Source of the DNA: RUG12461 sp045657665
GTDB taxonomy: Bacteria; Bacillota; Clostridia; Lachnospirales; Lachnospiraceae
Length of the DNA: 64,000 bases
Reading direction: 5' to 3'
NCBI GenBank assembly: GCA_045657665.1
Contig: JAZOTN010000037.1
Span: 62,001-126,000 of the forward strand
Below, one piece after another: positions 52,020 to 60,237 of the stretch. The translations under genes and the position numbers were made by a program. The notes under the pieces were generated by a model. That model was not told the DNA's origin, made no database searches, and worked only from the letters and a program-made list of their open reading frames with translations. Every line of letters starts with the position of its first letter. The stretch's first letter is position 1.

Positions 52020-52028
52020 TGGTATAAT
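52020..52028 (+). promoter_or_regulatory. Extended -10 promoter before the hflX remnant
   Basis: TGGTATAAT is an ideal extended -10; a -35 is weak (TCTGCT at 52000). It may be the original hflX promoter. The rest of the gap from 51826 holds AT-rich sequence with nothing else I can identify. Confidence 0.5.
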
Positions 52029-52106
52029 AAAACCAGGAAAAGAATGAGACATTTGAATTTAATGACAACATTTTTTTGAGTATCCCTGTAAATGAGGATT
52101 GGTAAT

Positions 52107-52358
52107 ATGGAGTCTTATATTCTGGTAGCAGTAGGAGAGGCAGCATCGGCCGAGGTTTCTCTTCGGGAACTCTCGGAACTTCTGGATACCGCTGGAGGGG
52201 AGACAGCCGACTGCGTGATACAGAGCCTTCCGCATCCGGATCCTGCAACCTATCTCGGAAGCGGAAAGGCGGAGGAACTCAGGTGCCTCCTCGAAGAAGA
52301 AGAAGAGACACAGAACCGTCCCCTGTCTCCTCCCGCGTCCCCTGTTTTCTGCTGTTAG
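52107..52358 (+). pseudogene. hflX: Truncated GTPase HflX (N-terminal fragment)
   Basis: 83 codons. Residues 1-64 match the HflX N-terminal domain (SLRELSELLDTAGGETADCVIQ, then PHPDPATYLGSGKAEEL), which in whole proteins leads to a GTPase domain and about 400 residues in all. Here the match stops near 52300, followed by GTP-domain-free sequence ending in PVFCC and a stop. The break coincides with the REP-like palindrome at 52305. No GTPase part is found in any frame downstream; the next gene is an unrelated lipoprotein. It is most likely a deletion remnant, though the promoter and start are intact. Confidence 0.85.
52305..52329. repeat. REP-like palindrome (RAYT-associated type)
   Basis: GAGACA and TGTCTC flank CAGAACCGTCCCC; read on the minus strand this is the GGGGACGGTTCTGTGTC type of intergenic repeat common in clostridial and other genomes, often linked to REP-associated tyrosine transposases. 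It sits exactly where the hflX reading frame loses its identity. No transposase gene is in the window. Confidence 0.65.
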
Positions 52359-52360
52359 TT

Positions 52361-52389
52361 TTGCAGAACCATTCAAAAAATGATATAAT
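52361..52389 (+). promoter_or_regulatory. Strong promoter of the TPR lipoprotein gene
   Basis: -35 TTGCAG (52361-52366), 17-base spacer, perfect extended -10 TGATATAAT ending at 52389. The ATG at 52398 is 8 bases on, with no ribosome site, so the message is probably leaderless or nearly so. Confidence 0.75.
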
Positions 52390-52397
52390 AACTTTGT

Positions 52398-53378
52398 ATG
52401 TTGACCAGAAGGATTTTATGCAAAAAAACAGCGGCACTGATGCTTGCAGCAGTGCTTTTAACGGGAATGACAGGGTGCAGCGATCCGTCGGAAGAAAACC
52501 AGGATGCCTATAAGACTATCGGGATCAATGCTCTGGCGGAGCAAGACTATCCGGGGGCCGTGGATGCGTTCCAGAAAGCGCTCGATCAGTCCTTTGGTTT
52601 TGTAGACGCTTCGGAGATCGATATCTGTTTTTACAAAGCGATCGCCCAGTATGCCTCCGGCGACACGGCCGGCGCGAAAGAGACGTATGATGCTCTCATT
52701 GATTATGATGATTCTCTTTCGGAAGCTTATTTTCTGAGGGGCAACTTATTTCTCGATCAGGGGGATAAGGACAGTGCCGTCAGTGATTATGAAGCAGCCA
52801 TAAAACGCGATTCCGGTGATCTGGAGCTTTATATTACGATCTGCGAAAATCTTACAAACAGCGGATACCAGGAAGAGGGGACCGCATTCCTTCGGAAAGC
52901 GACAGAGCTTTCCGGTTCGGGAGCGGAAGCACATGCGTTGAAGGGCCGTGCGTATACACTGCTTGGAGATTATGATAACGCTGCAACGGAGCTCGATCAG
53001 GCGATCCAGGGCGGAAGCGCGGAGGCGGAGCTCTATAAAGGGCAGCTCCTGACTACGATGGGGGATACGGCGGGTGCCACGGCACTCTTCCAAAGCTATC
53101 TGGAAAAGAGCGGAGAGGATGCGGGGGCACTGAATGCGCTCGGATGTTCCGCGATGGAGAGCGGTGATTATGCCGGCGCACTTGTATACTTTGATCAGGC
53201 ACTTGCCTGTGCAAATGAGAGCGGGGTGGATCCGCAGGAAATCTTAAGGAACCGGATCCTTGCGTATGAATACAGCGGGATGTTCCCCGAGGCAAAGGCA
53301 GCGATGGAGGAATATGCTGCCGCTTATGAGCTGGATCCCGATTTTCAGAAAGAATACGTTTTTTTGCAAACGAGATAG
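52398..53378 (+). CDS. TPR-repeat lipoprotein
   Basis: 326 aa. Signal peptide with basic start (RRILCKK), hydrophobic core and lipobox GMTGC, giving lipid attachment at Cys27 and an extracytoplasmic protein. The rest is made of repeated about 34-residue helical hairpins of the TPR type (AEQDYPGAVDAFQKAL, LGDYDNAATELDQAI, SGDYAGALVYFDQAL). Such proteins scaffold envelope complexes; partner unknown. ATG 52398 is required for the signal peptide, although it lies only 8 bases after the -10 box. pyrC follows 22 bases later. Confidence 0.9.
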   Translation: MLTRRILCKKTAALMLAAVLLTGMTGCSDPSEENQDAYKTIGINALAEQDYPGAVDAFQKALDQSFGFVDASEIDICFYKAIAQYASGDTAGAKETYDALIDYDDSLSEAYFLRGNLFLDQGDKDSAVSDYEAAIKRDSGDLELYITICENLTNSGYQEEGTAFLRKATELSGSGAEAHALKGRAYTLLGDYDNAATELDQAIQGGSAEAELYKGQLLTTMGDTAGATALFQSYLEKSGEDAGALNALGCSAMESGDYAGALVYFDQALACANESGVDPQEILRNRILAYEYSGMFPEAKAAMEEYAAAYELDPDFQKEYVFLQTR

Positions 53379-53400
53379 TTATTTTTTTTAGGAGGACGCC

Positions 53401-54684
53401 ATGGCGATTCTGATCAGGGAAGGACGGATTCTGGATCCTTCCGACGGAACGGACGAGGTGATGGATCTTCTCATTAATGACGAAGGGACCATCGAGAAAA
53501 GAGAAAAAAAGATCAAGGAAAAAGGGGAGCGTGTGATCGAAGCGAAAGGCATGTTTGTGATGCCGGGCTTTGTGGATCTCCACGAGCATTTAAGGGATCC
53601 CGGTCAGACGGAAAAGGAGGACATCTTAAGCGGCGCTGCGGCTGCGGCAAAGGGCGGATACACCACGATCCTTGCGATGCCGAATACGGCTCCGCCTGTT
53701 GATAATCCTGATGTTGTCAATTATGTCCACAACAAGGCGGAAAGCGCAAAGATCCGCATCCTTCAGGTCGGATCGATCACAAAAGGCATGAAGGGGGAGG
53801 AACTGTCCGATATTGAGGGCATGGTGAAGGCCGGGATCCCCGCCATCAGCGAGGATGGAAAGAGCGTGATGAACGCGGGACTGTATCGGCGTGCGATGGA
53901 GATTGCGAAAAGTCTTAATATACCGATCCTTGCGCATTGTGAGGATCTGGAACTGGCAAGAGGGGGCGTTGTCAACGCGGATCATCACGCTGAGGAACTC
54001 GAACTTCCGGGCATTATGAACTGCGTGGAGGACGTGATCGCGGCAAGGGATATCATGATCGCGCGTGATACGGGATGCGCACTGCATCTTTGCCACTGCT
54101 CGACAGAAGTGACCTGCCTCCTGATGAGGGTGGCAAAGGAAAGAGGAATCCATGTTACGGCGGAGGTGACGCCGCATCATTTTACGCTGACCTCCGATGA
54201 CATCGATCCGATGAACACCAATTACAAAATGAATCCGCCGCTCCGGACTCCTGAGGATCGGGAAGCGCTCCGCCAGGGACTTAAGGAGGGCATCTTTGAC
54301 GTGATTGCGACGGATCACGCACCCCATACCTTTGAAGAGAAAAACACCACGATGAAGAAGGCTCCCTTCGGGATCATCGGCAGTGAGACCGCAGCGGCTC
54401 TGACCTATACGGAGCTCGTGCTCGGCGGATACTTAACTCCGCTTCAAATGGCGGAAAAGATGAGCTTTAGTCCCGCGAAGATCATCGGTCTTAAGGCCGG
54501 GACGCTGAAGGAAGGTGAAATAGCGGACGTTGTGGTTTTTGATCCGAAGAAGACCTGGACGGTGGAAAAAAGCAAATTGAAATCAAAGAGCTGCAATTCA
54601 CCTTTCCTCGGAAGGGAACTGACCGGCGCTGTAGCCGCGACGATCTGTCACGGGAAAATCGTATATGAAGGGGAAGACGTATGA
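53401..54684 (+). CDS. pyrC: Dihydroorotase
   Basis: 427 aa, class I type. Metal-binding DLHEHLRDPG near residue 58, HCEDLELA, LHLCHCST and ATDHAPH near the end are conserved zinc/active-site motifs. It closes carbamoyl-aspartate to dihydroorotate in UMP synthesis. AGGAGG ribosome site. The stop overlaps the pyrF start (ATGA), so the pathway genes are coupled. Confidence 0.95.
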   Translation: MAILIREGRILDPSDGTDEVMDLLINDEGTIEKREKKIKEKGERVIEAKGMFVMPGFVDLHEHLRDPGQTEKEDILSGAAAAAKGGYTTILAMPNTAPPVDNPDVVNYVHNKAESAKIRILQVGSITKGMKGEELSDIEGMVKAGIPAISEDGKSVMNAGLYRRAMEIAKSLNIPILAHCEDLELARGGVVNADHHAEELELPGIMNCVEDVIAARDIMIARDTGCALHLCHCSTEVTCLLMRVAKERGIHVTAEVTPHHFTLTSDDIDPMNTNYKMNPPLRTPEDREALRQGLKEGIFDVIATDHAPHTFEEKNTTMKKAPFGIIGSETAAALTYTELVLGGYLTPLQMAEKMSFSPAKIIGLKAGTLKEGEIADVVVFDPKKTWTVEKSKLKSKSCNSPFLGRELTGAVAATICHGKIVYEGEDV

Positions 54685-55598
54685 TCGAGCGGCTGATAAG
54701 GGAGATTAACAGGAAAGGAGCACCCATCGTAGTAGGCCTTGATCCGCAGAGCTCTTTTTTGCCGGTGCACCTTCTTTCGGATGCAGTGAAGGAATTCGGG
54801 GAAACGCCGGAGGCTATGGGGCAGGCGATCTTCCGGTTCAATAAAGAGATCGTGGACGCGGTTGAAGAATTAGTCCCCGCAGTAAAACCCCAGATCGCCA
54901 TGTACGAGCAGTACGGGATCGAAGGGTTGATCGCCTACAAAAAGACCATAGACTATTGCAGGGAAAAGGGGCTTATCGTGATCGGGGATGTGAAGAGAGG
55001 CGATATCGGTTCCACCTCCGGCGCATATGCAGCGGCGCATCTCGGGAAGGTGGAGATCCTGGGGCAAACCTATGAGCCTTTCGGGGAGGATTTTGCAACG
55101 GTAAACCCTTACTTTGGGATCGACGGTGTAAAACCGTTTCTGGATGTTTGCAGGAGCGAAGATAAAGGGATCTTTTTGCTCGTCAAAACATCCAATCCGT
55201 CCAGCGGAGAGTTCCAGGATCGGCTCATTGACGGAAAGCCGCTTTATGAACTTGTGGCCGAAAAGGTCGCGGAATGGGGAGCGGATCTGATGCATGACGG
55301 ATACAGCGACGTGGGAGCGGTGGTCGGTGCCACATATCCCGAGGTCGGGAAAGCCATGCGGCAGGTCATGAAGAATACGTTTATCCTCGTGCCCGGATAT
55401 GGGGCACAAGGCGGCAGCGGGAAGGATCTTGCGCCGTATTTCAACGAAGACGGACTCGGGGCGATCGTGAATTCTTCACGCGGCATCATTGCGGCATACA
55501 AGCAGGACAAATACGCAGACTTCGGTCCTGAAGGTTTCGCGGACGCCGCCCGGAAAGCAGTCCTTGCTATGCGGGAGGATCTTCGCACATGTATATAG
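54681..55598 (+). CDS. pyrF: Orotidine 5'-phosphate decarboxylase (type 2)
   Basis: 305 aa, the longer type 2 form. GLDPQSSFLP at the start, catalytic VIGDVKRGDIGSTSGAYA near residue 102, NPYFGIDGVKPF and VPGYGAQGG. It makes UMP from OMP. It overlaps pyrC by 4 bases. pyrD lies 280 bases downstream, separated by inverted repeats rather than by the expected pyrK. Confidence 0.95.
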   Translation: MIERLIREINRKGAPIVVGLDPQSSFLPVHLLSDAVKEFGETPEAMGQAIFRFNKEIVDAVEELVPAVKPQIAMYEQYGIEGLIAYKKTIDYCREKGLIVIGDVKRGDIGSTSGAYAAAHLGKVEILGQTYEPFGEDFATVNPYFGIDGVKPFLDVCRSEDKGIFLLVKTSNPSSGEFQDRLIDGKPLYELVAEKVAEWGADLMHDGYSDVGAVVGATYPEVGKAMRQVMKNTFILVPGYGAQGGSGKDLAPYFNEDGLGAIVNSSRGIIAAYKQDKYADFGPEGFADAARKAVLAMREDLRTCI

Positions 55599-55603
55599 AT
55601 TCT

Positions 55604-55679
55604 CAAGAGCTTCGGGACAGCAATATTCCGCAGCAGACTTGAAACGTCTGCTTGCGAAATACATCTGTCCCGAAACTTG
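55604..55679. repeat. Inverted repeat A between pyrF and pyrD
   Basis: TTCGGGACAG (55611-55620) pairs with CTGTCCCGAA (55665-55674); inside, AGCAGAC/GTCTGCT (55632-55638, 55646-55652) form a second stem around a 7-base loop. The core GCAGACTTGAAACGTCTGC recurs, in variant form, in repeats B and C. Confidence 0.85.
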
Positions 55680-55688
55680 ATTACACCA

Positions 55689-55758
55689 GGTTCTGAGGCT
55701 GTTATACTCCATCAGCATACGTTCATAGTCTGCGATGGAGCATAACGACCTCAGAACC
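55689..55758. repeat. Inverted repeat B between pyrF and pyrD
   Basis: GGTTCTGAGG/CCTCAGAACC (outer 10 bp, perfect) and GTTATACTCCATC/GATGGAGCATAAC (inner, one mismatch) enclose a 20-base loop. The loop read on the minus strand is GCAGACTATGAACGTATGC, a copy of the core of repeats A and C. The 120 bases that follow up to pyrD contain no gene I recognise; a short frame ending YFTDLVTALEEYGR before the pyrD start may be a remnant. Confidence 0.85.
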
Positions 55759-55880
55759 GGGAACACTGGGGGCAAATAACGAATGGAAGCCTACTATGCA
55801 GTGCCGGAGGGGGCGAGGGCAGGAGTCGCAATATTTCACCGATCTCGTCACGGCACTGGAAGAATACGGCAGGTAATGGT

Positions 55881-56789
55881 ATGATTAACACGGAGATTTC
55901 TTTTTGCGGAGTGACGATGAAAAACCCCGTTACCACCGCATCCGGTACCTTCGGATCCGGTATGGAGTACGGCGAGTTTGTTGATCTGTCCCGACTCGGG
56001 GCGGTAACGACGAAGGGGGTTGCATCGGTTCCGTGGGAAGGGAACGATACGCCGCGTGTGGCGGAAACCCCGAGCGGTATGCTGAATGCCATTGGTCTTC
56101 AGAATCCGGGGATCGATGTGTTTTTGTCGAGAGATCTGCCGTTTCTGAAAGGACAGGATACGAAGATCATCGTCAATGTCTGCGGTCATTCCGAGGAGGA
56201 ATACCTTGAGGTGGTGGAGCGCCTTTCCGGCGAACCGGTGGACATTCTCGAGATCAATATCTCGTGTCCGAACGTAAAGGAAGGCGGCATCTCGTTTGGT
56301 AGGGATCCGAAAGGCGTGGAACATATCACATCGGTCCTGAAAAAGAAGGCGAAGCAGCCGCTGATGATGAAACTGTCACCGAATGTCACGAGTATTGCCG
56401 AGATCGCAAAAGCGGCGGAAGCCGGCGGCGCGGATGCGGTATCGCTCATCAATACGATCACGGGCATGAAGATCGATGTGGAAAAGAGACGATTTCTGCT
56501 CGCCAATAAAACAGGAGGGCTTTCGGGACCTGCGATCCATCCTGTGGCGGTGCGGATGGTCTATGAGGTTGCGAGGGCTGTCCGGATCCCGATCCTCGGG
56601 ATGGGAGGGGTGAGGACTCCGGAAGACGCTCTGGAGCTCATACTTGCCGGAGCTTCCATGGTCGCTGTCGGGACAGCGAATTTTCATGATCCGCGTTCTA
56701 CGATCCGTGTGATCGAAGGCATAGAAGACTACATGCGAAGACATGGTTATTCCGAATTCAGTGATCTCATTGGCTTACTCGTTTCGTGA
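55881..56789 (+). CDS. pyrD: Dihydroorotate dehydrogenase, class 1B-like catalytic subunit
   Basis: 302 aa, soluble, FMN-binding TIM barrel. ASGTFGSGMEYGEF and NAIGLQNPG at the start, NISCPNVKEGG with the catalytic Cys near residue 128, LINTITGM and GMGGVRTPEDALELILAGA near the phosphate site. It resembles PyrD of the NAD-linked PyrD-PyrK enzyme, but no pyrK is beside it. It oxidises dihydroorotate to orotate. It is bounded on both sides by related inverted repeats. Confidence 0.93.
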   Translation: MINTEISFCGVTMKNPVTTASGTFGSGMEYGEFVDLSRLGAVTTKGVASVPWEGNDTPRVAETPSGMLNAIGLQNPGIDVFLSRDLPFLKGQDTKIIVNVCGHSEEEYLEVVERLSGEPVDILEINISCPNVKEGGISFGRDPKGVEHITSVLKKKAKQPLMMKLSPNVTSIAEIAKAAEAGGADAVSLINTITGMKIDVEKRRFLLANKTGGLSGPAIHPVAVRMVYEVARAVRIPILGMGGVRTPEDALELILAGASMVAVGTANFHDPRSTIRVIEGIEDYMRRHGYSEFSDLIGLLVS

Positions 56790-56794
56790 CCGGC

Positions 56795-56834
56795 ATATTT
56801 CACGTCAGACTAGGAACGTCTGCCTGTGAAATAT
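56795..56834. repeat. Inverted repeat C downstream of pyrD
   Basis: ATATTTCAC (56795-56803) and GTGAAATAT (56826-56834) form the outer stem; CAGAC/GTCTG the inner one. The core CAGACTAGGAACGTCTGC matches repeat A, and CGCAGAACCGGAAACA just after it matches CTCAGAACCGGGAACA after repeat B, in the same order. It therefore looks like a shorter copy of the A-B element. Confidence 0.85.
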
Positions 56835-56874
56835 AACAGCCGCAGAACCGGAAACATAGAAAGGCTGAAACATC

Positions 56875-59800
56875 ATGGAAAAATACAAATACAGCAAGGA
56901 AGAATTGGCGTTCATCGAAAAGAGCTGCATCCCGTATGCGGTCTATCAATTCGTGGACAACCGCGTTGTGACGCTGGCACTCTCTGACGGATTCCTGGAG
57001 CTGGGCGGATTCTCAGATCGCGAGGAAGCGATCCGTCTGATGGATCATGACATGTATCGGGACGTACATCCGGACGACGCAACGAGACTCGCGGATGCGG
57101 CGCTCAATTTTGCCACGGGCAAGGGTGACTATAATCTCGTCTATCGCTCCCTGATCCGTGGAGAATACCATGTGATCCACGCGATCGCCGAGCATTTTTA
57201 CCCGAAGCTGGATACGAGGCTTGCCATGGTCTGGTATGTGGACGAGGGGCGATATGACCCGGACGGAAAAGACAATTCCGGGGAGAAGGCAACGGACCCC
57301 GAAACGGAAGCCCTGACGCACAGCATCAGCGACGGCATCAAGCAGGACAATACGACCCGTAAGCTTCATTATGACTATTTCTCCGGTCTCCCCAGCATGA
57401 CGTATTATTTCTATCTTGCGGACGCGGGCCGAAAGAAGATGACGGAGGAGGGGAAGCAGACCGCCTTTCTTTATATTAATCTCAGCGGCATGAAGTTCTT
57501 CAATAAGAAATACGGATTTGCCGAAGGCGATAAGCTCATCAAGGCGTTTTCAGGCCTTCTCAAACAGCATTTCAGTACGGACAACTGCAGCCGCCTCGGG
57601 CAGGATCATTTTGCGGTTTATACGGAGCTGGAAGGACTGGAAGGGAGACTGGGGGACTTTTTCAAGGACTGCAAAAACATCAACGACGGCAAGAGCCTTC
57701 CGGTTAAGGTCGGAATCTATCCTGACGCGGGAGACAAGGCGGAGATCAGTCTTGCCTGTGACAGGGCGAAGATGGCCTGCGACTCCATTACGACGACTAC
57801 CCGTTCCGGCTATGCGTTCTTTGATGAGAAGATGCTCAGGAGGGAGTCGAACCGGCTTTATATTCTGGAAAACCTGGACAAGGCGATCGAAGAGGGGTGG
57901 ATCAAAGCCTTCTATCAGCCGATCATCCGGGCCGCGAACGGCAGGGTCTGTGATGAAGAAGCGCTCTCGCGCTGGATCGAACCCGAAAAAGGGATGCTCT
58001 CGCCGGGCGAATTCATACCGATTCTTGAGGAATCCAAGCTCATCTACAAAGTGGATCTTTACATCGTGGATCAGATCTTAAAGAGGATGAAGGATCAGGC
58101 GGAAAGGGGATTCCACGTTGTACCGATCTCCGTGAACCTTTCCCGGACCGATTTTGAGGTTTGTGATATCGTAGAGGAGATCAAAAGCCGCGTGGATGCC
58201 GCCGGTATCAACCGGGATATGCTGACAATCGAGATCACCGAGAGTGTTGTGGGCAGTGATTTCGATTACATGAAGGAACAGATCGAGCGCTTCCAGTCAC
58301 TGGGCTTTAAAGTCTGGATGGATGACTTCGGCAGCGGCTATTCATCTCTTGATCTTCTGCAGGATCTGCATTTTGACCTGATCAAGCTTGACATGCGCTT
58401 TATGAGACAGTTTGATAACGGGGACAAGAGCAAGATCATTCTGACAGAGCTTGTCCGCATGGCGATCAGCCTGGGCATCGAGACGGTGACGGAAGGCGTG
58501 GAAACAAAGGAGCAGGCGGAATTTCTTCGAGAGATCGGCTGTACAAAGCTGCAGGGCTTCCATTTCTGCAAGCCGATCCCGGTAGAGGAGATTTACGAGC
58601 GCAATAAAAAGGGAATCCAGATCGGGTTTGAAAATCCGGAAGAGACCGGGTATTATGCGTCCATCGGAGCGGTGAACCTTTACGATCTTGCCGTGGTGTC
58701 CAATGATGATTCGGAATCCTTTGATAAGTACTTCGATACGCTTCCTATGGCGGTTGTGGAAGTAAAGGAAAGAGGCATCAACATCATACGCTGCAATCAG
58801 ACATTCCGGAGTTTCAGCGAACGTTATTTCCCGAATCTTTCCATCGGAGAGGTCTTTGTTGTTCCGAAAGAAAATGAGAAGGGAAGTTCTTTCTTAAAGG
58901 CTTTTAAAAAATGCGTGGATGACGGAGACCGGACCTTTGTGGATGAGAAGATCGGACCGGAAGAAAGGGTTCATGGCTTTATCAAGCAGCTGGCGGTCAA
59001 TCCCGTCAAACAGGTGACGGCCTGCGCGGCGGTGATCCTCGGTATTACGAACGAGGATGAAGGGGGACTGTCCTTTGCCCATGTGGCGAACGCACTATCG
59101 GCGGATTACTACAGTCTCTATTATGTAAATCTGAATACGGAAAAATTCATCGAATACGATCCGGATGCGGCGGGCGAAGATCTTTCCGTGGAGCGGCGCG
59201 GCGATGATTTCTTTGCGCAGTGCCGGAAAGACGCGGCGATCTACCTCTATGAGAAGGATCGGGATGACTTCATCAATGCGTATACAAAGGAGAACATTGT
59301 AAGCTCTCTGGACGCTCACGGCACGTTCAGCCTGACATACCGGCTTGTTATGGACGGGGAACCGCGTTACATGAATATGAAGGTGGTCCGCATGGGGAAA
59401 GGATCCGATCATATCGTCGCGGCTGTCACAAACGTGGATGCACAGATGCGTCAGCAGGAGCTCGTGGACCGGATCAAGGAAGAGTCCGCAACCTATGAGC
59501 GGATCAGCGCGCTCCTCGGGAATCTCATCTGTATGTACTCCGTGGATCCGGAGACTGAAGAGTTCACGATGTACAGTGCTGTCACAGAGTATGAAAGACT
59601 TGGTCTTACTACGGAAGGAACAGACTTTTTCGAGAAAGCGAGACAGGAGAGCATCAGGAGTATTTTCCCGGGTGATCTGGAGTTCTTTGATGTCACATTT
59701 ACAAAGGAAAACGTCCTGAAGGAGATCAGGGAGAACGGGATCTTCGTTATGGAGTACCGTCTGATGCTGAACGAGAAGCCGACCTACGTATGCGCCCGCG

Positions 59801-59898
59801 CCGCCATGGTAAACGAAAAAGAAGGCCAAAGGCTCGTGCTTGGTGTCACGAATCAGGACAAGGCGGCCAGGATGATCTCGCCCGGAAAGAAGGATTGA
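56875..59898 (+). CDS. PAS-GGDEF(degenerate)-EAL-PAS protein, probable c-di-GMP phosphodiesterase
   Basis: 1007 aa, soluble. N-terminal PAS-like domain (about 1-125), a GGDEF domain (about 165-310) whose signature is altered to LGQDHF, then an EAL domain (about 325-570) that keeps DEEALSRW, VNLSRTDF, IEITESV, DDFGSGYSSLDLL, TEGVETKEQ and LQGFHFCKP. Two further PAS-like domains follow (about 590-1000). The intact EAL predicts c-di-GMP hydrolysis; the GGDEF part may bind GTP and regulate it. It immediately precedes the small double-glycine peptide and the phosphatases. Confidence 0.92.
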   Translation: MEKYKYSKEELAFIEKSCIPYAVYQFVDNRVVTLALSDGFLELGGFSDREEAIRLMDHDMYRDVHPDDATRLADAALNFATGKGDYNLVYRSLIRGEYHVIHAIAEHFYPKLDTRLAMVWYVDEGRYDPDGKDNSGEKATDPETEALTHSISDGIKQDNTTRKLHYDYFSGLPSMTYYFYLADAGRKKMTEEGKQTAFLYINLSGMKFFNKKYGFAEGDKLIKAFSGLLKQHFSTDNCSRLGQDHFAVYTELEGLEGRLGDFFKDCKNINDGKSLPVKVGIYPDAGDKAEISLACDRAKMACDSITTTTRSGYAFFDEKMLRRESNRLYILENLDKAIEEGWIKAFYQPIIRAANGRVCDEEALSRWIEPEKGMLSPGEFIPILEESKLIYKVDLYIVDQILKRMKDQAERGFHVVPISVNLSRTDFEVCDIVEEIKSRVDAAGINRDMLTIEITESVVGSDFDYMKEQIERFQSLGFKVWMDDFGSGYSSLDLLQDLHFDLIKLDMRFMRQFDNGDKSKIILTELVRMAISLGIETVTEGVETKEQAEFLREIGCTKLQGFHFCKPIPVEEIYERNKKGIQIGFENPEETGYYASIGAVNLYDLAVVSNDDSESFDKYFDTLPMAVVEVKERGINIIRCNQTFRSFSERYFPNLSIGEVFVVPKENEKGSSFLKAFKKCVDDGDRTFVDEKIGPEERVHGFIKQLAVNPVKQVTACAAVILGITNEDEGGLSFAHVANALSADYYSLYYVNLNTEKFIEYDPDAAGEDLSVERRGDDFFAQCRKDAAIYLYEKDRDDFINAYTKENIVSSLDAHGTFSLTYRLVMDGEPRYMNMKVVRMGKGSDHIVAAVTNVDAQMRQQELVDRIKEESATYERISALLGNLICMYSVDPETEEFTMYSAVTEYERLGLTTEGTDFFEKARQESIRSIFPGDLEFFDVTFTKENVLKEIRENGIFVMEYRLMLNEKPTYVCARAAMVNEKEGQRLVLGVTNQDKAARMISPGKKD

Positions 59899-59941
59899 GG
59901 ATACGCAAAAGATCAGCATTTTAAAAAAAATTCAAAACAAT

Positions 59942-59970
59942 GTGCCACGCGCAAAAATCCTTCGTATAAT
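59942..59970 (+). promoter_or_regulatory. Promoter of the double-glycine peptide gene
   Basis: Perfect -10 TATAAT (59965-59970) with a weak -35 GTGCCA (59942-59947) at 17 bases. Start near 59977 gives a 40-base leader with GGAGG before ATG 60017, so the peptide can be transcribed apart from the EAL gene. Confidence 0.6.
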
Positions 59971-60016
59971 CATATAAAAGAAAGTAGAGACTGATCGGAA
60001 ATTGGAGGTACATATC

Positions 60017-60208
60017 ATGGCAAATGAAAAAAAGGAAAAGAAAAATCTGACAAAGAAACAGCTTGAGAAGGTAACCGGCGGCATCGATAACGGATCATCC
60101 GAAATGGATCCTGGATATCAGACGGTACCACAGAGTGGCGGAAATGGTGGGTATTTTGGGAATCCCGGAAACGGTAATTATCATTTCGTGCCACTGGATG
60201 GCAAATGA
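60017..60208 (+). CDS. Double-glycine-leader small peptide (bacteriocin- or signal-like precursor)
   Basis: 63 aa from ATG 60017 with GGAGG 8 bases upstream (a TTG at 60002 is less likely). The first 22 residues are a Lys-rich leader ending LTKKQLEKVTGG, the pattern recognised by C39-peptidase ABC exporters for class II bacteriocins and quorum peptides. Cleavage after Gly-Gly would release a 41-residue core rich in Gly, Asn, Tyr and Pro, with no Cys. No peptidase-exporter, immunity or modification gene is in the window. Its nearest neighbours are an EAL protein and two sensor phosphatases, so a signalling role is as likely as killing. Confidence 0.75.
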   Translation: MANEKKEKKNLTKKQLEKVTGGIDNGSSEMDPGYQTVPQSGGNGGYFGNPGNGNYHFVPLDGK

Positions 60209-60237
60209 TGACTGAATAGGGAGCGCGATGTGCGCTT

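Noticed and set aside
56875..59898. Active diguanylate cyclase in the EAL protein
   Set aside because: The GGDEF signature is LGQDHF, lacking the required acidic and glycine residues; only the EAL half looks catalytic.
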